Part shown: in pieces, positions 1 to 9,060 of the stretch
Position numbering within the stretch: the stretch's first letter is position 1
How the letters are laid out: each line of letters begins with the position of its first letter
NCBI GenBank assembly: GCA_023259035.1
Contig: JAHFRA010000004.1
Span: 1-49,067 of the forward strand
DNA: 49,067 nucleotides
Reading direction: 5' to 3'
Origin: Gallionella sp.
GTDB taxonomy: Bacteria; Pseudomonadota; Gammaproteobacteria; Burkholderiales; Gallionellaceae
The notes under the pieces: model-generated
What the model was told of the DNA's origin: nothing
What the model saw: the letters and a program-made list of their open reading frames with translations, nothing else
Database searches by the model: none
Made by a program: the position numbers and the translations under genes

Positions 1-180
1 TAGCCAAGAAGCCGGCAGCAAAGAAAGTCGCCGCTAAAAAACCAGCAGCCAAAAAAGCGGTAGCCAAGAAGCCGGCAGCAAAGAAAGTCGCCGCTAAAAA
101 ACCAGCAGCCAAAAAAGCGGTAGCCAAGAAGCCGGCAGCAAAGAAAGTCGCCGCTAAAAAACCAGCAGCCAAAAAAGCGG
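1..180 (+). repeat. Three perfect 60-bp tandem repeats inside the H1-like gene
   Basis: Bases 1-60, 61-120 and 121-180 are identical. Each unit encodes 20 residues of Lys/Ala/Pro repeat and keeps the frame. Identity at third codon positions points to recent unit duplication or gene-conversion homogenisation. The array may continue left of the window. Confidence 0.97.
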
Positions 181-314
181 CCGTAGCAAAGCCAGCAAGC
201 AACCCGGCTCCTTCTGTGATGGCTAAACCGTTGCCTGCGCCTTCTGCTCCATCTCCTGTGCGTCCGGCGGCAACTTGGCCTTTTCCTACACCAGGAATCG
301 GCAAGCCGAACTGA
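1..314 (+). CDS. Histone H1-like lysine/alanine/proline-rich protein, C-terminal part (5' end outside window)
   Basis: The open frame runs in from the left edge and ends at a TGA at 312-314. The visible protein is a low-complexity basic tail made of AKKPAAKK and AKKVAAKK units, followed by a Pro/Ala/Ser-rich end finishing in PGIGKPN. Such tails occur in bacterial H1-like (AlgP/Hc1-like) proteins that bind DNA non-specifically and are thought to condense the nucleoid. No folded domain is visible because the N-terminus is missing. The first 180 bases are three identical 60-bp units, so repeat number probably varies between strains. The basic tail is certain; the H1-like label is by composition only. 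Confidence 0.7.
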   Translation, partial: AKKPAAKKVAAKKPAAKKAVAKKPAAKKVAAKKPAAKKAVAKKPAAKKVAAKKPAAKKAAVAKPASNPAPSVMAKPLPAPSAPSPVRPAATWPFPTPGIGKPN

Positions 315-556
315 GCGGGTTTTGGTCATGTAGCGGCAGTCGCTGCAACATATAGGCGCAACCTTGGTGTGCCCCAAGAGGGTCGTTAGTGCATGCCCTC
401 CGGGTTCGTCGAGGTTTGGTTGTGTTGTGGCCATTTCCTCTGCGGGGAAGTGGTGGTTGGTTTGTTCTGCTAACAACTCGCCCCGGCTGCTTTGCCAGTA
501 ACCGCAAGACCATGCCTTGATGCCTTGTAGCAGGGGTTCGCGGTAGGCTGGTTTTT
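315..556 (+). other. Long 3' UTR or possible structured small RNA
   Basis: This stretch follows the H1-like stop codon and leads into a strong hairpin with a T-run at 557-585. It is G/T-rich on the plus strand and contains several local stems, for example CCATTTCC/GGGAAGTGG near 442-464 and GAGGG/CCCTC near 378-400. I find no convincing coding frame: the minus-strand frame at 286-513 has unlike codon use and no ribosome site. It does not match tmRNA, RNase P RNA or SRP RNA as I know them. It could be a 3' UTR or a separate sRNA. A 6S-like RNA was considered but could not be shown. Confidence 0.25.
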
Positions 557-585
557 GGCGCACCAATGGGTGCGTGCGCCTTTTT
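557..585 (+). terminator. Rho-independent terminator
   Basis: A 7-bp perfect stem (GGCGCAC at 557-563, GTGCGCC at 574-580) is followed directly by TTTTTA. The T-run is on the plus strand only, so it ends rightward transcription from the H1-like gene or from an RNA encoded at 315-556. Confidence 0.75.
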
Positions 586-966
586 ATTTCGTCAATCCGG
601 TATTGGCGCGTTTTTCCATTCACCACAAATTTTAGATATTTGTGGTCGGTTTTGCGTTTCTTGGGATTTTGTAAAAGCCTTGTGGAAATTGCGAGTTCCA
701 ACTTACCCCAGCCTTTGTCGATATTTTTCAGATATCCTTTACAACACCCAACCACAGGTTAATGACGCAGCTTCAGAGATGATGTGCTAATCGCTTAGCA
801 GGATGAATAACTGGCAGCATGAAAGCTAGCGCTGGAAGATAACAATTGAGTGAACTTCATGTGTACCCGGCAATTGCGGCAATGCCATATTACTGATAGC
901 CAAGACGGTTATTGGAGTTCTATTACCAACATGATTGAAGTGCTGAAGTTATACACCTATTAAGCG
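586..966. other. Intergenic region upstream of pabB
   Basis: These 381 bases hold no gene I can support. A plus-strand frame at 859-963 (34 codons, ATG to TAA) ends 3 bases before the pabB start and could be a leader peptide, but it lacks a ribosome binding site and a recognisable sequence. No clear sigma-70 promoter was found. Confidence 0.4.
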
Positions 967-2322
967 ATGAGCTTCTATTGCGTTGAATTGTCATACCAAC
1001 CTGATGCTGTGCACTACCATGCCGCGCTGGCTGATTTGCCGTGGACAGCGTGGCTGGATAGCGGCGGGATGGCACGATATGACATTCTGGTTGCAGCGCC
1101 ACAACGTACACTTGTACTAGACAGCAAGACCTTGTGTAGTAACCCGTTTGCATTGTTGCGCAGTGAATTGGGTGAACAGAGCGCGCCTATGGCAAACATA
1201 CCGTTTGCCGGTGGCGCGCTGGGTTATTGGAGTTATGATTTGGCGCGACGGATTATGACCTTGCCGAACATTGCCGCAGATGCCGAGCAGTTGCCTGATA
1301 TGGCTGTTGGAATTTACGACTGGGCGGTAGTGCTGGATCATCTGCGACATACTGCGTGCCTTGTGTCACATCAGCGATTTGCCGAGACAGCGGAACTGTT
1401 GCCACAGATATTGCTCCGGCTGCAAAATATAATACCTTTTCAATCCGCACCCTTTCATTTGCAAGGCAATATCACCTCGAACGTTACCCCTGAGAAATAC
1501 GCTGCTGCATTTTCGTCAGTACAAAATTATTTGCAGGCTGGAGATTGTTACCAAATCAACCTCGCACAGCGCTTTAGCGCAGGAGCAGTTGGAAACGCAA
1601 TGGGTGCGTACTTAACTTTGCGGCACCTCAGTCCTGCGCCGTATTCCGCGTTCCTTAATTTTCCTCAAGCGCAAATTTTGTGCGCTTCTCCGGAGCGGTT
1701 TCTCAACGTGCAGAACGGCAGGGTGGAGACAAAGCCAATCAAGGGTACCCGCCCGCGCAGCAGCAACGCGCAGCAAGATTATCAGCTTGCTCATGAGCTT
1801 CGCAATCACCCCAAGGATCGTGCGGAAAACCTGATGATTGTGGATTTATTGCGCAGTGATCTAGGCAAGTGTTGTGTAGCTGGCTCGGTACGCGTGCCAA
1901 AGTTATTCGAGGTGGAAAGCTTTGCCAATGTACACCATTTGGTCAGCACGGTGGAAGGCCAAATCGAAGCAGGAAGGGATGCGCTGGATGTGCTGCACAA
2001 CTGCTTTCCGGGCGGTTCCGTCACCGGCGCACCCAAGTTGCGCGCCATGCAAATCATTGAACAGTTAGAGCCGAATCGACGCGGGATATACTGCGGAACA
2101 ATCGGTTACATCGGCTTTGACGGAAATATGGATAGCAATATTGCTATCCGCACGCTGGTGTACAGCAATAATGAGATTCGATGCTGGGCAGGCGGTGGAA
2201 TCGTAGCTGACTCTGACCAAGCGACAGAATATCAGGAAACACTGCACAAGGCTTCAGCGATGCTTAAACTGATGGAGCTTTATGGCGCAACCAATAAAAT
2301 AACTAGCGCGCTTCAAAACTGA
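967..2322 (+). CDS. pabB: Aminodeoxychorismate synthase component I
   Basis: PabB converts chorismate plus ammonia to 4-amino-4-deoxychorismate in the folate (p-aminobenzoate) pathway, using ammonia from the PabA glutaminase. The 451-residue length fits a stand-alone PabB. The chorismate-binding domain fills the C-terminal two thirds, with KPIKGTRPR near residue 255, GGSVTGAPK near 349 and the AGGGIVADS block near 408. The KPIKG motif, with its catalytic Lys, and the absence of the usual PIAGTR separate PabB from anthranilate synthase TrpE. The N-terminal region is the weakly conserved tryptophan-binding-like lobe. The ATG at 967 has no obvious Shine-Dalgarno sequence but gives the expected N-terminus. 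pabA and pabC are not in the window, and the 3' neighbour is a small lipoprotein gene. Confidence 0.96.
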   Translation: MSFYCVELSYQPDAVHYHAALADLPWTAWLDSGGMARYDILVAAPQRTLVLDSKTLCSNPFALLRSELGEQSAPMANIPFAGGALGYWSYDLARRIMTLPNIAADAEQLPDMAVGIYDWAVVLDHLRHTACLVSHQRFAETAELLPQILLRLQNIIPFQSAPFHLQGNITSNVTPEKYAAAFSSVQNYLQAGDCYQINLAQRFSAGAVGNAMGAYLTLRHLSPAPYSAFLNFPQAQILCASPERFLNVQNGRVETKPIKGTRPRSSNAQQDYQLAHELRNHPKDRAENLMIVDLLRSDLGKCCVAGSVRVPKLFEVESFANVHHLVSTVEGQIEAGRDALDVLHNCFPGGSVTGAPKLRAMQIIEQLEPNRRGIYCGTIGYIGFDGNMDSNIAIRTLVYSNNEIRCWAGGGIVADSDQATEYQETLHKASAMLKLMELYGATNKITSALQN

Positions 2323-2531
2323 GCAATTTGCATCACGATATGGAATTCTTACCCACCCTACATTTTGGGTTGAGCATTGTGTCATCGGGACAGCGTGGGT
2401 ACCTGTGAGGAGACTCGTGATGGCGAGGTGCAATTGATGAGCGCGGCCAGCGGTGCTCTGGTCGTGCAAGCCCGGATAATATCTGCCGCTCTGTCAGGCG
2501 CAACCGGGCAAAATTTTTTACCGGAGGAAAT

Positions 2532-2717
2532 ATGAAGTTTATCCTGCTTGTCGCAATTCTCATGCTCGGTGCGTGTGACGGCACCCCTGATACACCGCCA
2601 AAAATAGCCGCGCCGCAACGCGAGGCGCTTGAAAAGGCAAAGAACGTAGATCAAGTGTTGCAAAAAGGAAATGAAGAGTCGCAGAAAAAAATCAGCGAGG
2701 CAGAAGGGGGCGGTTAA
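2532..2717 (+). CDS. Small predicted lipoprotein
   Basis: A 61-residue protein with a short signal sequence and a clear lipobox, LGAC, placing the lipidated Cys at residue 15. The mature part is charged, Lys/Glu/Gln-rich and probably helical (residues 30-58), and ends in GGG. It has an excellent ribosome site (GGAGGA, about 5 bases before ATG), the best in this part of the window. The ATG overlaps the TGA of a short upstream frame (2437-2535) as ATGA. Similar tiny lipoproteins are common and mostly uncharacterised; I assign no function. It is likely exported and anchored in an envelope membrane. Confidence 0.8.
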   Translation: MKFILLVAILMLGACDGTPDTPPKIAAPQREALEKAKNVDQVLQKGNEESQKKISEAEGGG

Positions 2718-2826
2718 GCGAATATTTCCACCGATAATACTGAATCCGGCCCGTGTCAACCACATGCCGGATGAGCGGTGGATGGCTCGTTTTTGGTAAG
2801 CCAGAAAATCGATTACGCAGCTTTGC

Positions 2827-2832
2827 TATAAT
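2827..2832 (+). promoter_or_regulatory. Probable sigma-70 -10 box (TATAAT)
   Basis: A perfect TATAAT lies about 70 bases before the phosphoesterase start. No good -35 hexamer sits 16-18 bases upstream, so the promoter may be weak or activator-dependent. Confidence 0.4.
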
Positions 2833-2901
2833 CAGCCGACTGCGCCATAACGCACTAAAAGCGGATGATCTGTCGCCCGCTTCAGCGGAGGCAGAGTGGG
2901 C

Positions 2902-3777
2902 ATGGCCGTAGCAGACACCCTACAAAATCTCATGAAAATTATTGTGCGCCATTTACTATATATTTCCCTGATCGTTTTTGCTCTTGCGCATGTAGCACAG
3001 GCTGAACAGTTGCCGCGTCCCGATCATGTGGTGATGGTTATCGAAGAAAACCGTGGCTATTCGCAAATCATGGACAAGCTCAAAAGCGATTCGTACATAC
3101 ACACGCTGGCAAAAAGAGGCGTATTGTTTTCGCGATCCTATGGAGTGTCGCACCCGAGCCAGCCAAATTACCTAGCACTATTTTCTGGTTCCGCACAAGG
3201 CATCACCAGCAATGCCTGCCCACACACGTTTGACTCCGACAACCTTGCCACGAGACTAATGGACAGCGGGTTGAGCTTTGCCAGCTATGCCGAGTCTTTG
3301 CCAAAATCAGGAGATATGGTCTGCATGTCTGGCGCGTATCAACGCAAACATAACCCGGTGGTGAACTGGCAAGGTACGCGTTTACCCGCAGAGATGAATA
3401 AACGCTTTTCTGATTTTCCGCAGAATTTTGCCGACTTGCCAACGGTGTCGTTTGTTATTCCTGACCAGAATCACGACATGCATGATGGCAGCTTTTTTGA
3501 GGCGGACGAGTGGTTGAAGACTTACATTGCGCCATACATTGATTGGGCATTCAAGCACAACAGCTTATTGATACTCACTTGGGACGAGGATAATTTCAAG
3601 GAAGACAACCGCGTGGTAACGTTATTGATCGGGCCGATGGTGAAGGCGGGAAGCAGCGATCAACGCATCAACCACTACAGCGTACTGCGTACATTACTCG
3701 ATTTTTATAATTTGCCGTCGCTTGGCGCAGACCTCGATGCGGAGGCTATCAAGGGGGTTTGGAAGAAGCACAATTGA
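2902..3777 (+). CDS. Secreted phosphoesterase family protein (acid phosphatase / phospholipase C-like)
   Basis: The protein belongs to the phosphoesterase family (PF04185-type, the AcpA/PLC superfamily of metal-dependent phosphate-ester hydrolases). Family signatures include VVMVIEENRGY shortly after the signal peptide, a SHPSQPNYLALFSG block bearing the usual nucleophile region, an IPDQNHDMHDG metal-binding stretch and LTWDEDN near the C-terminus. Residues 11-35 form a hydrophobic export signal ending near AQA-EQ. The ATG at 2902 has GGAGG ten bases upstream; a GTG at 2896 and an ATG at 2932 are also possible starts. The natural substrate cannot be read from sequence. It stands alone, convergent with the ferredoxin gene. 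Confidence 0.85.
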   Translation: MAVADTLQNLMKIIVRHLLYISLIVFALAHVAQAEQLPRPDHVVMVIEENRGYSQIMDKLKSDSYIHTLAKRGVLFSRSYGVSHPSQPNYLALFSGSAQGITSNACPHTFDSDNLATRLMDSGLSFASYAESLPKSGDMVCMSGAYQRKHNPVVNWQGTRLPAEMNKRFSDFPQNFADLPTVSFVIPDQNHDMHDGSFFEADEWLKTYIAPYIDWAFKHNSLLILTWDEDNFKEDNRVVTLLIGPMVKAGSSDQRINHYSVLRTLLDFYNLPSLGADLDAEAIKGVWKKHN

Positions 3778-3803
3778 GGGGGCGCGCAACCCATGGCGCC
3801 CCC
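3778..3803. terminator. GC-rich hairpin between convergent genes
   Basis: An 8-bp stem (GGGGGCGC at 3778-3785, GCGCCCCC at 3796-3803) begins right after the phosphoesterase stop and lies 20 bases from the ferredoxin stop. There is no T-run on either strand, so it may be an RNA-stabilising or pausing hairpin rather than a true intrinsic terminator. Confidence 0.45.
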
Positions 3804-3822
3804 GCAACAATCCGGCTTGAAT

Positions 3823-4587
<765 letters not shown>

Positions 4588-4600
4588 TTACAGGGAACCT

Positions 4601-5155
4601 CTACAATAAACCCAGCAACTGGTAATGCACCTGCCCTGCCCTGCCCGATTTCAATACTTGCCAAGGCTGCGCGGCCCCGATCTTCGTGCCTGATTCGACA
4701 TATAGCACACCATTTTCATTAAGGCGCTGCGGCAAAATCTCCAGCAGCTTGGGCAGATAATCGCCTTGAAATGGCGGATCCGCAAAAATCACGTCATAAC
4801 ACTTTGCATCGTGAAGTGCGAATTCTAGCCCATCTTGGTCTTGGATGAAAACATTAGCGCAGCCTAATTTTTTGACATTGCCCTGCAATACGCGAAAAAC
4901 CGCAGGATTTTTTTCGATCATCACCACCCGTTCAGCTCCGCGTGAAGCGGCCTCAAACCCCAGTGCACCGCTGCCGGCAAATAAATCCAGGCAGGTTCGG
5001 CCATATAGCGTTTGCCCAAGCCAATTGAACAGTGTCTCGCGCACGCGATCCGGTGTGGGACGCAACCCTGGCGCGTCGGAAAAACTGATCACGCGGCTGC
5101 GCAAATCGCCACCGATGATCCTGACCTGGTTTGACTTGTGGCCGACTTTGCTTAT
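4601..5155 (-). CDS. rsmD: 16S rRNA (guanine(966)-N(2))-methyltransferase; start codon unusual
   Basis: RsmD methylates G966 of 16S rRNA in the small subunit. The SAM-binding motif DLFAGSGALGFEAASRGA and the catalytic DPPF motif are present. The conserved N-terminal RIIGG segment followed by LRPTPDRVRETLFNWLG lies in frame upstream of the first ordinary start codon (TTG at 5104), so starting there would delete a conserved strand. No ATG, GTG or TTG exists further upstream in the short gap. An ATA at 5153-5155 has an excellent Shine-Dalgarno (AGGAGAGG, 7 bases upstream) and overlaps the stop of the M16 gene as ATAA. From it the protein is 184 residues, the usual family size. The choice of ATA is inference; the function is secure. 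Confidence 0.9.
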   Translation of the reverse strand: MSKVGHKSNQVRIIGGDLRSRVISFSDAPGLRPTPDRVRETLFNWLGQTLYGRTCLDLFAGSGALGFEAASRGAERVVMIEKNPAVFRVLQGNVKKLGCANVFIQDQDGLEFALHDAKCYDVIFADPPFQGDYLPKLLEILPQRLNENGVLYVESGTKIGAAQPWQVLKSGRAGQVHYQLLGLL

Positions 5156-6489
5156 TTTGCCGCCTCTCCTGGAGCGCCCACGATCACCGTCGCCATTGCC
5201 CGGGGGCTGATGTGGCGTGTAAATGCATCGCGGATTTGCGCGACTTTCACCTGCTCGACCTTGCGCGTGAAATCGTCCAGATAAGTCAGCGGTAAATCGT
5301 AGAAGCCGATGATGCTCAGGTAATCGAGTATCTTGCGGTTGCTGTCGATGCGCAGCGGGAAACCGCCGACAATATTCTGTTTGGCGGCCAGCAATTCTTT
5401 TTCGGTCGGGCCTTTGGCGACAAACTCTGCCAGCGTATTGCGCACCAGTTGCAAGGCTTCGTCAGCCTGCTCTTTCTTGGTTTGCAAGCCAAGCTGAAAC
5501 GCGCCCGGTTGTTTCAGCGGCATGAAATAGCTGTAGACGCTATATGCCAGACCGCGCTTCTCGCGTACTACGTTCATCAGGCGCGACACAAAACCGCCGC
5601 CGCCGAGAATGTAGTTGCCGACATACAGCGGGAAGTAGTCCGGATCGCTGCGCGACATGCCCGGTGCACCGATCAGGATGTGGCTCTGGCTGGCGGGGTG
5701 GTTGATGCGCTGCTCGCTTGCAGGGATTTGCAGCACGACATCAGGCAACGCAGAAGGAGCGTCAGACAACGGCAATTTTTCGGTGAGCTGCTGCGCGATG
5801 GCTTCGGCTCCGGCGCGCGTTACATCGCCCATGATGGCCACTACCGCGCCACGGGCCTGGTAGTGCGCGCGATAGAAGTTGGAGAGGTCTTGCGCGGCAA
5901 TTTTTTCCACGCTGGCGATTTCACCGGAAACCGGCAGCGCATAAGGGTGCGTGCCGTACACCGCCTTTTGAAATGCCTTATCGGCAATGCTCTCCGGCTT
6001 GGTCTCGGCCTCTTTCAAGGCGGCAATCACACGCACTTTCTCCCGCGCCAGAATCGCTTCCGGAAACAGCGGTCGCTGTAGCACGCGCGCCATGATGTCC
6101 AGCGCCTTGTCGCGTTCCGCCGCGCTGCTCAGGGTGCGCAATGAAACACCGGCCTTGTCTTGGTCGAAGCCGCCACCGAATTGCGCGCCGATGTCCGCCA
6201 TGCCTCGCGCAATGTCGTCTTCGCTCAACCCGTCTGCGCCCAAATCCAGCAAATGATGGGTTAAGCTCGCCACGCCGGATTTATCCGCAGCGTCAAAACT
6301 GCTGCCCGCCGGGATGCTCACCGAAACATCCAGCATCGGAATATCGTGGTTTTCCACAAACAAAACCTTCGCGCCACTGGCGCTTAACCAGTGCTGGATG
6401 TTGGGGGTGGCAAAAGCGGCGGTAGTCGAAAGGCACAGCCACACAACCAGTAATTCAAAAAAACGCTTCTGATTTATTTTAATGCGCAT
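5152..6489 (-). CDS. M16 (pitrilysin/insulinase) family protein, inactive-type partner
   Basis: A 445-residue protein with a signal peptide (residues 1-26, ending AFA-TP) followed by two M16 lobes. At the position of the zinc-binding HxxEH motif it has HHLLDLG, so the metal and catalytic residues are lost. This is the usual state of the second subunit of bacterial periplasmic M16 heterodimers. It begins at ATG 6489 with an AAGGAG site and overlaps the end of the catalytic-type gene by 11 bases, so the two are almost surely co-translated and act as a pair. The longer frame to 6552 lacks a ribosome site and would bury the signal peptide. Substrate is unknown. Confidence 0.9.
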   Translation of the reverse strand: MRIKINQKRFFELLVVWLCLSTTAAFATPNIQHWLSASGAKVLFVENHDIPMLDVSVSIPAGSSFDAADKSGVASLTHHLLDLGADGLSEDDIARGMADIGAQFGGGFDQDKAGVSLRTLSSAAERDKALDIMARVLQRPLFPEAILAREKVRVIAALKEAETKPESIADKAFQKAVYGTHPYALPVSGEIASVEKIAAQDLSNFYRAHYQARGAVVAIMGDVTRAGAEAIAQQLTEKLPLSDAPSALPDVVLQIPASEQRINHPASQSHILIGAPGMSRSDPDYFPLYVGNYILGGGGFVSRLMNVVREKRGLAYSVYSYFMPLKQPGAFQLGLQTKKEQADEALQLVRNTLAEFVAKGPTEKELLAAKQNIVGGFPLRIDSNRKILDYLSIIGFYDLPLTYLDDFTRKVEQVKVAQIRDAFTRHISPRAMATVIVGAPGEAAK

Positions 6490-7843
6490 GAGATGCTCCT
6501 TGAGGCGGATGTTTCGGCTTCCCTGAAAGCGGCTGCGGGTCGAGCACAGCAACGGTCACGTTATCGTCCCGCAAAAATTCCTCGGCGACCTGACGCACTT
6601 GTTCTGCCGTTACCGTCTGAAGTTTTTCCAGCATCACCGGAATCGCACGATGACCCAAACCGATGCTCTCCATCTGGCCGATCTGCATCGCCTGATAAAA
6701 TACCGAGTCGCGCTTATACACTTCGCCCGCCATCACTTGAGCCTTGACGCGCTTCAATTCCTCCTCGCTCACGCCCTCTTTGACCAGTTGCGCGATCTCC
6801 TGGCGCAGCGCGGCTTCGACATCACTCACCGTCTTGGTTTCGCTGGGCGTAGCTTCGAGGGTGAACAGGCTTGGGCCGCGCGCGGCCGACTCATAACCGG
6901 CACCAGTTCCGCTGGCGACTTGCTGCTCACGCACCAGATGTTTGTTGAGACGAGCAGATTCATTGCCATCCAGCACGCCCGCCAGAATCTCCAGCGCGTA
7001 GGGCTTCCAGTCCTGCGCGGTGTTTTGCAGCGTGGGCGCGTGGTAACTCATTACCAAGTGCGGCAACTCGGCAGGGGCTTTGACCACCATGCGTTTGATG
7101 CCCACTTGTGCAGGCTCGGTAAAATTGCGCCGTACGGCCAATGCGCGTCTTGGAATTGCCCCATAGTAGCGTTGCGCCAATTTAAACACTTCATCAGCTT
7201 TTACATCGCCGGCAATGACCAGCGTGGCGTTGTTCGGCGTGTACCAGTGTCCATACCACGCTTTGGCATCGTCTACCGTCAGCGATTCCAGATCGCTCAT
7301 CCAGCCGATCACCGGATGCTGGTAAGGATGTTCCTGGTAAATTGTCGCCATCATTTTTTCCTGCAACAGCGCATGCGCCTCATCATCGGTGCGCCAGCGG
7401 CGTTCCTCCATGACCACTTTGATTTCCTTGGCGAATTCGGCGGCGGTGAGGTTCAGATTGTGCATCCGGTCTGCTTCCAATTCCATCGCCAGCGGCAACT
7501 TTGACTTGTGCAATTGCTGAAAATAGGCGGTGTAGTCGTAACTGGTAAAAGCGTTTTCGCGTCCGCCTGCCGCCGCGATGCGCTTGGAAAACTCGCCCAT
7601 CGGCACTTTTTTGGTACCCTTGAACATCAAGTGTTCCAGCAGATGCGCAATGCCAGTCGCCCCGCTGCGCTCGTCCATGCTGCCTGCCTTGTACCAGATT
7701 TGCTGCACCACCACTGGCGCGCGGTGATCTTCCTTGACAACAACTTTGAGTCCATTCGTCAACATGCGCTCAAATACTTCCGCCTGCGCAGCGGTCTGCA
7801 CACCCCCCAACAACAATGCGATGCAAAACAAATAAGCTCTCAT
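6479..7843 (-). CDS. M16 family zinc metallopeptidase, catalytic-type subunit
   Basis: A 454-residue exported peptidase with a signal peptide ending near AQA-EV. The inverted zinc motif HLLEH occupies residues 67-71, and the third ligand lies in VMEERRW near residue 147. The C-terminal lobe carries the usual substrate-binding Arg/Tyr region. Paired M16 proteins degrade peptides in the periplasm; the exact substrate is not predictable. Start at 7843 was chosen because it gives a compact signal peptide; an upstream ATG at 7873 adds ten residues. It is divergent from ftsY, an arrangement conserved in betaproteobacteria. Confidence 0.93.
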   Translation of the reverse strand: MRAYLFCIALLLGGVQTAAQAEVFERMLTNGLKVVVKEDHRAPVVVQQIWYKAGSMDERSGATGIAHLLEHLMFKGTKKVPMGEFSKRIAAAGGRENAFTSYDYTAYFQQLHKSKLPLAMELEADRMHNLNLTAAEFAKEIKVVMEERRWRTDDEAHALLQEKMMATIYQEHPYQHPVIGWMSDLESLTVDDAKAWYGHWYTPNNATLVIAGDVKADEVFKLAQRYYGAIPRRALAVRRNFTEPAQVGIKRMVVKAPAELPHLVMSYHAPTLQNTAQDWKPYALEILAGVLDGNESARLNKHLVREQQVASGTGAGYESAARGPSLFTLEATPSETKTVSDVEAALRQEIAQLVKEGVSEEELKRVKAQVMAGEVYKRDSVFYQAMQIGQMESIGLGHRAIPVMLEKLQTVTAEQVRQVAEEFLRDDNVTVAVLDPQPLSGKPKHPPQGASHAH

Positions 7844-7960
7844 GTCCCTAGCCCTGTAACGTGTAATCAGCATAAAATAACGGCATCAGCCACACGGCAC
7901 GCGGTGTGGCTGATTTGTGCGTATTATGCCCCATTTTCCTGTGCCCAGAACGCATTCCAA

Positions 7961-8923
7961 ATGTTTAGCTTCCTGAAAAGAAATTCACCTGACACACTCG
8001 GAGAAACCCAAGGCAGCGGCTGGATCGCGCGCCTGAAATCCGGTCTGGCGCGCACCGGTAGCCAACTGACCGGCCTGTTTAGCCAGGGTGGAAAAATCGA
8101 TGACGATCTTTACGAGGAGCTGGAAACCATCCTGATCACCGCCGATGTCGGCATGGACGCGACCAATGCGCTGCTTGCCGACCTGCGTCGCTACGTTAGG
8201 GAGCATCATTTGAGCGAAGCGGGCCAGCTCAAGGAAGCGCTGGCGGAATGCCTGTACAAGCTGCTCGCACCGCTGGCGCAGCCGCTGGAAACCGGCACAC
8301 ACCAGCCTTTTGTCATCATGCTGTGCGGCGTGAATGGCGCGGGCAAGACGACTTCCATCGGCAAGCTGGCGAAATATTTTCAAGAACAAGGCAAGTCAGT
8401 GCTGCTCGCAGCAGGCGACACCTTCCGCGCCGCCGCGCGCGAACAACTGATGGAATGGGGCGCGCGCAATAATGTCACCGTCATCGCCCAGCAGAGCGGC
8501 GACCCCGCTGCCGTGATTTACGATGCCGTGCAGGCCGCCATGGCGCGCAAGATAGATGTGGTGCTGGCGGATACCGCCGGACGCTTGTCCACCCAAGCGC
8601 ATCTGATGGAAGAAATTAAAAAAGTGAAGCGCGTCATCGCCAAGGCGTTGCCGGATGCACCGCATGAAGTGCTGCTGGTGCTGGACGCCAATACCGGGCA
8701 GAACGCGCTGAGCCAGGTCAAGGCATTCGACGAGGCGCTGGGTGTCACCGGGCTGGTGCTGACCAAGCTGGACGGCACCGCCAAGGGCGGCGTGATTGCC
8801 GCCATCGCCAAGGCGCACCCCATCCCGGTGCGCTTCATCGGCGTGGGCGAAGGGCTGGACGACTTGCGCCCGTTTGTGGCGGAGGATTTTGTCGCGGCGC
8901 TGCTGGGACTGGAAGAGCAGTAG
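7961..8923 (+). CDS. ftsY: Signal recognition particle receptor FtsY
   Basis: FtsY is the membrane-associated GTPase that docks SRP-ribosome complexes at the Sec translocon. The 320-residue protein has a short N-terminal basic region instead of the long acidic A domain of E. coli, then the NG domain. The P-loop GVNGAGKTTS lies near residue 124, DTFRAAAREQL follows, then DTAGR and TKLDGTAKGG. The long open frame starting at 7508 is antisense read-through; the family N-terminus begins at ATG 7961. In most proteobacteria ftsE and ftsX follow at once, but here they lie about 9 kb downstream beyond an accessory island. Confidence 0.96.
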   Translation: MFSFLKRNSPDTLGETQGSGWIARLKSGLARTGSQLTGLFSQGGKIDDDLYEELETILITADVGMDATNALLADLRRYVREHHLSEAGQLKEALAECLYKLLAPLAQPLETGTHQPFVIMLCGVNGAGKTTSIGKLAKYFQEQGKSVLLAAGDTFRAAAREQLMEWGARNNVTVIAQQSGDPAAVIYDAVQAAMARKIDVVLADTAGRLSTQAHLMEEIKKVKRVIAKALPDAPHEVLLVLDANTGQNALSQVKAFDEALGVTGLVLTKLDGTAKGGVIAAIAKAHPIPVRFIGVGEGLDDLRPFVAEDFVAALLGLEEQ

Positions 8924-8972
8924 TGCGTAGGATAACCAGCCACTTGGCAATCGTCTCTTGATTGCTTAGCAC

Positions 8973-9056
8973 GTAGCCCGGATGCAGCGCAGCGAAATCC
9001 GGGAAATATTCAAGTGCCACATGATCCCGGATTCCATTGCATTCCATCCGGGCTAC
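8973..9056. repeat. Palindromic repetitive element, copy 1 (GTAGCCCGGATG family)
   Basis: An 84-bp inverted repeat with imperfect arms of about 32 bp (8973-9004 and 9025-9056), starting GTAGCCCGGATG and ending CATCCGGGCTAC allowing one mismatch. A second copy of the same family is at 37460-37547. It sits between the convergent ftsY and DUF4143 genes, four bases from the latter's stop. This resembles REP/MITE-like extragenic palindromes found in many proteobacteria. Confidence 0.9.
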
Positions 9057-9060
9057 CTAG

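Noticed and set aside
1..180. CRISPR-like array
   Set aside because: The 60-bp units are contiguous without spacers and encode an in-frame Lys/Ala/Pro repeat.
566..790. 74-codon plus-strand frame
   Set aside because: It begins inside a terminator hairpin, has no ribosome site and unlike codon use.
859..963. 34-codon frame just before pabB, possible leader peptide
   Set aside because: No ribosome site, no Trp/aromatic run or attenuator stem, and no conservation that can be judged here.
7508..7960. Upstream extension of the ftsY frame
   Set aside because: It runs antisense through the M16 peptidase gene; FtsY similarity begins at ATG 7961.
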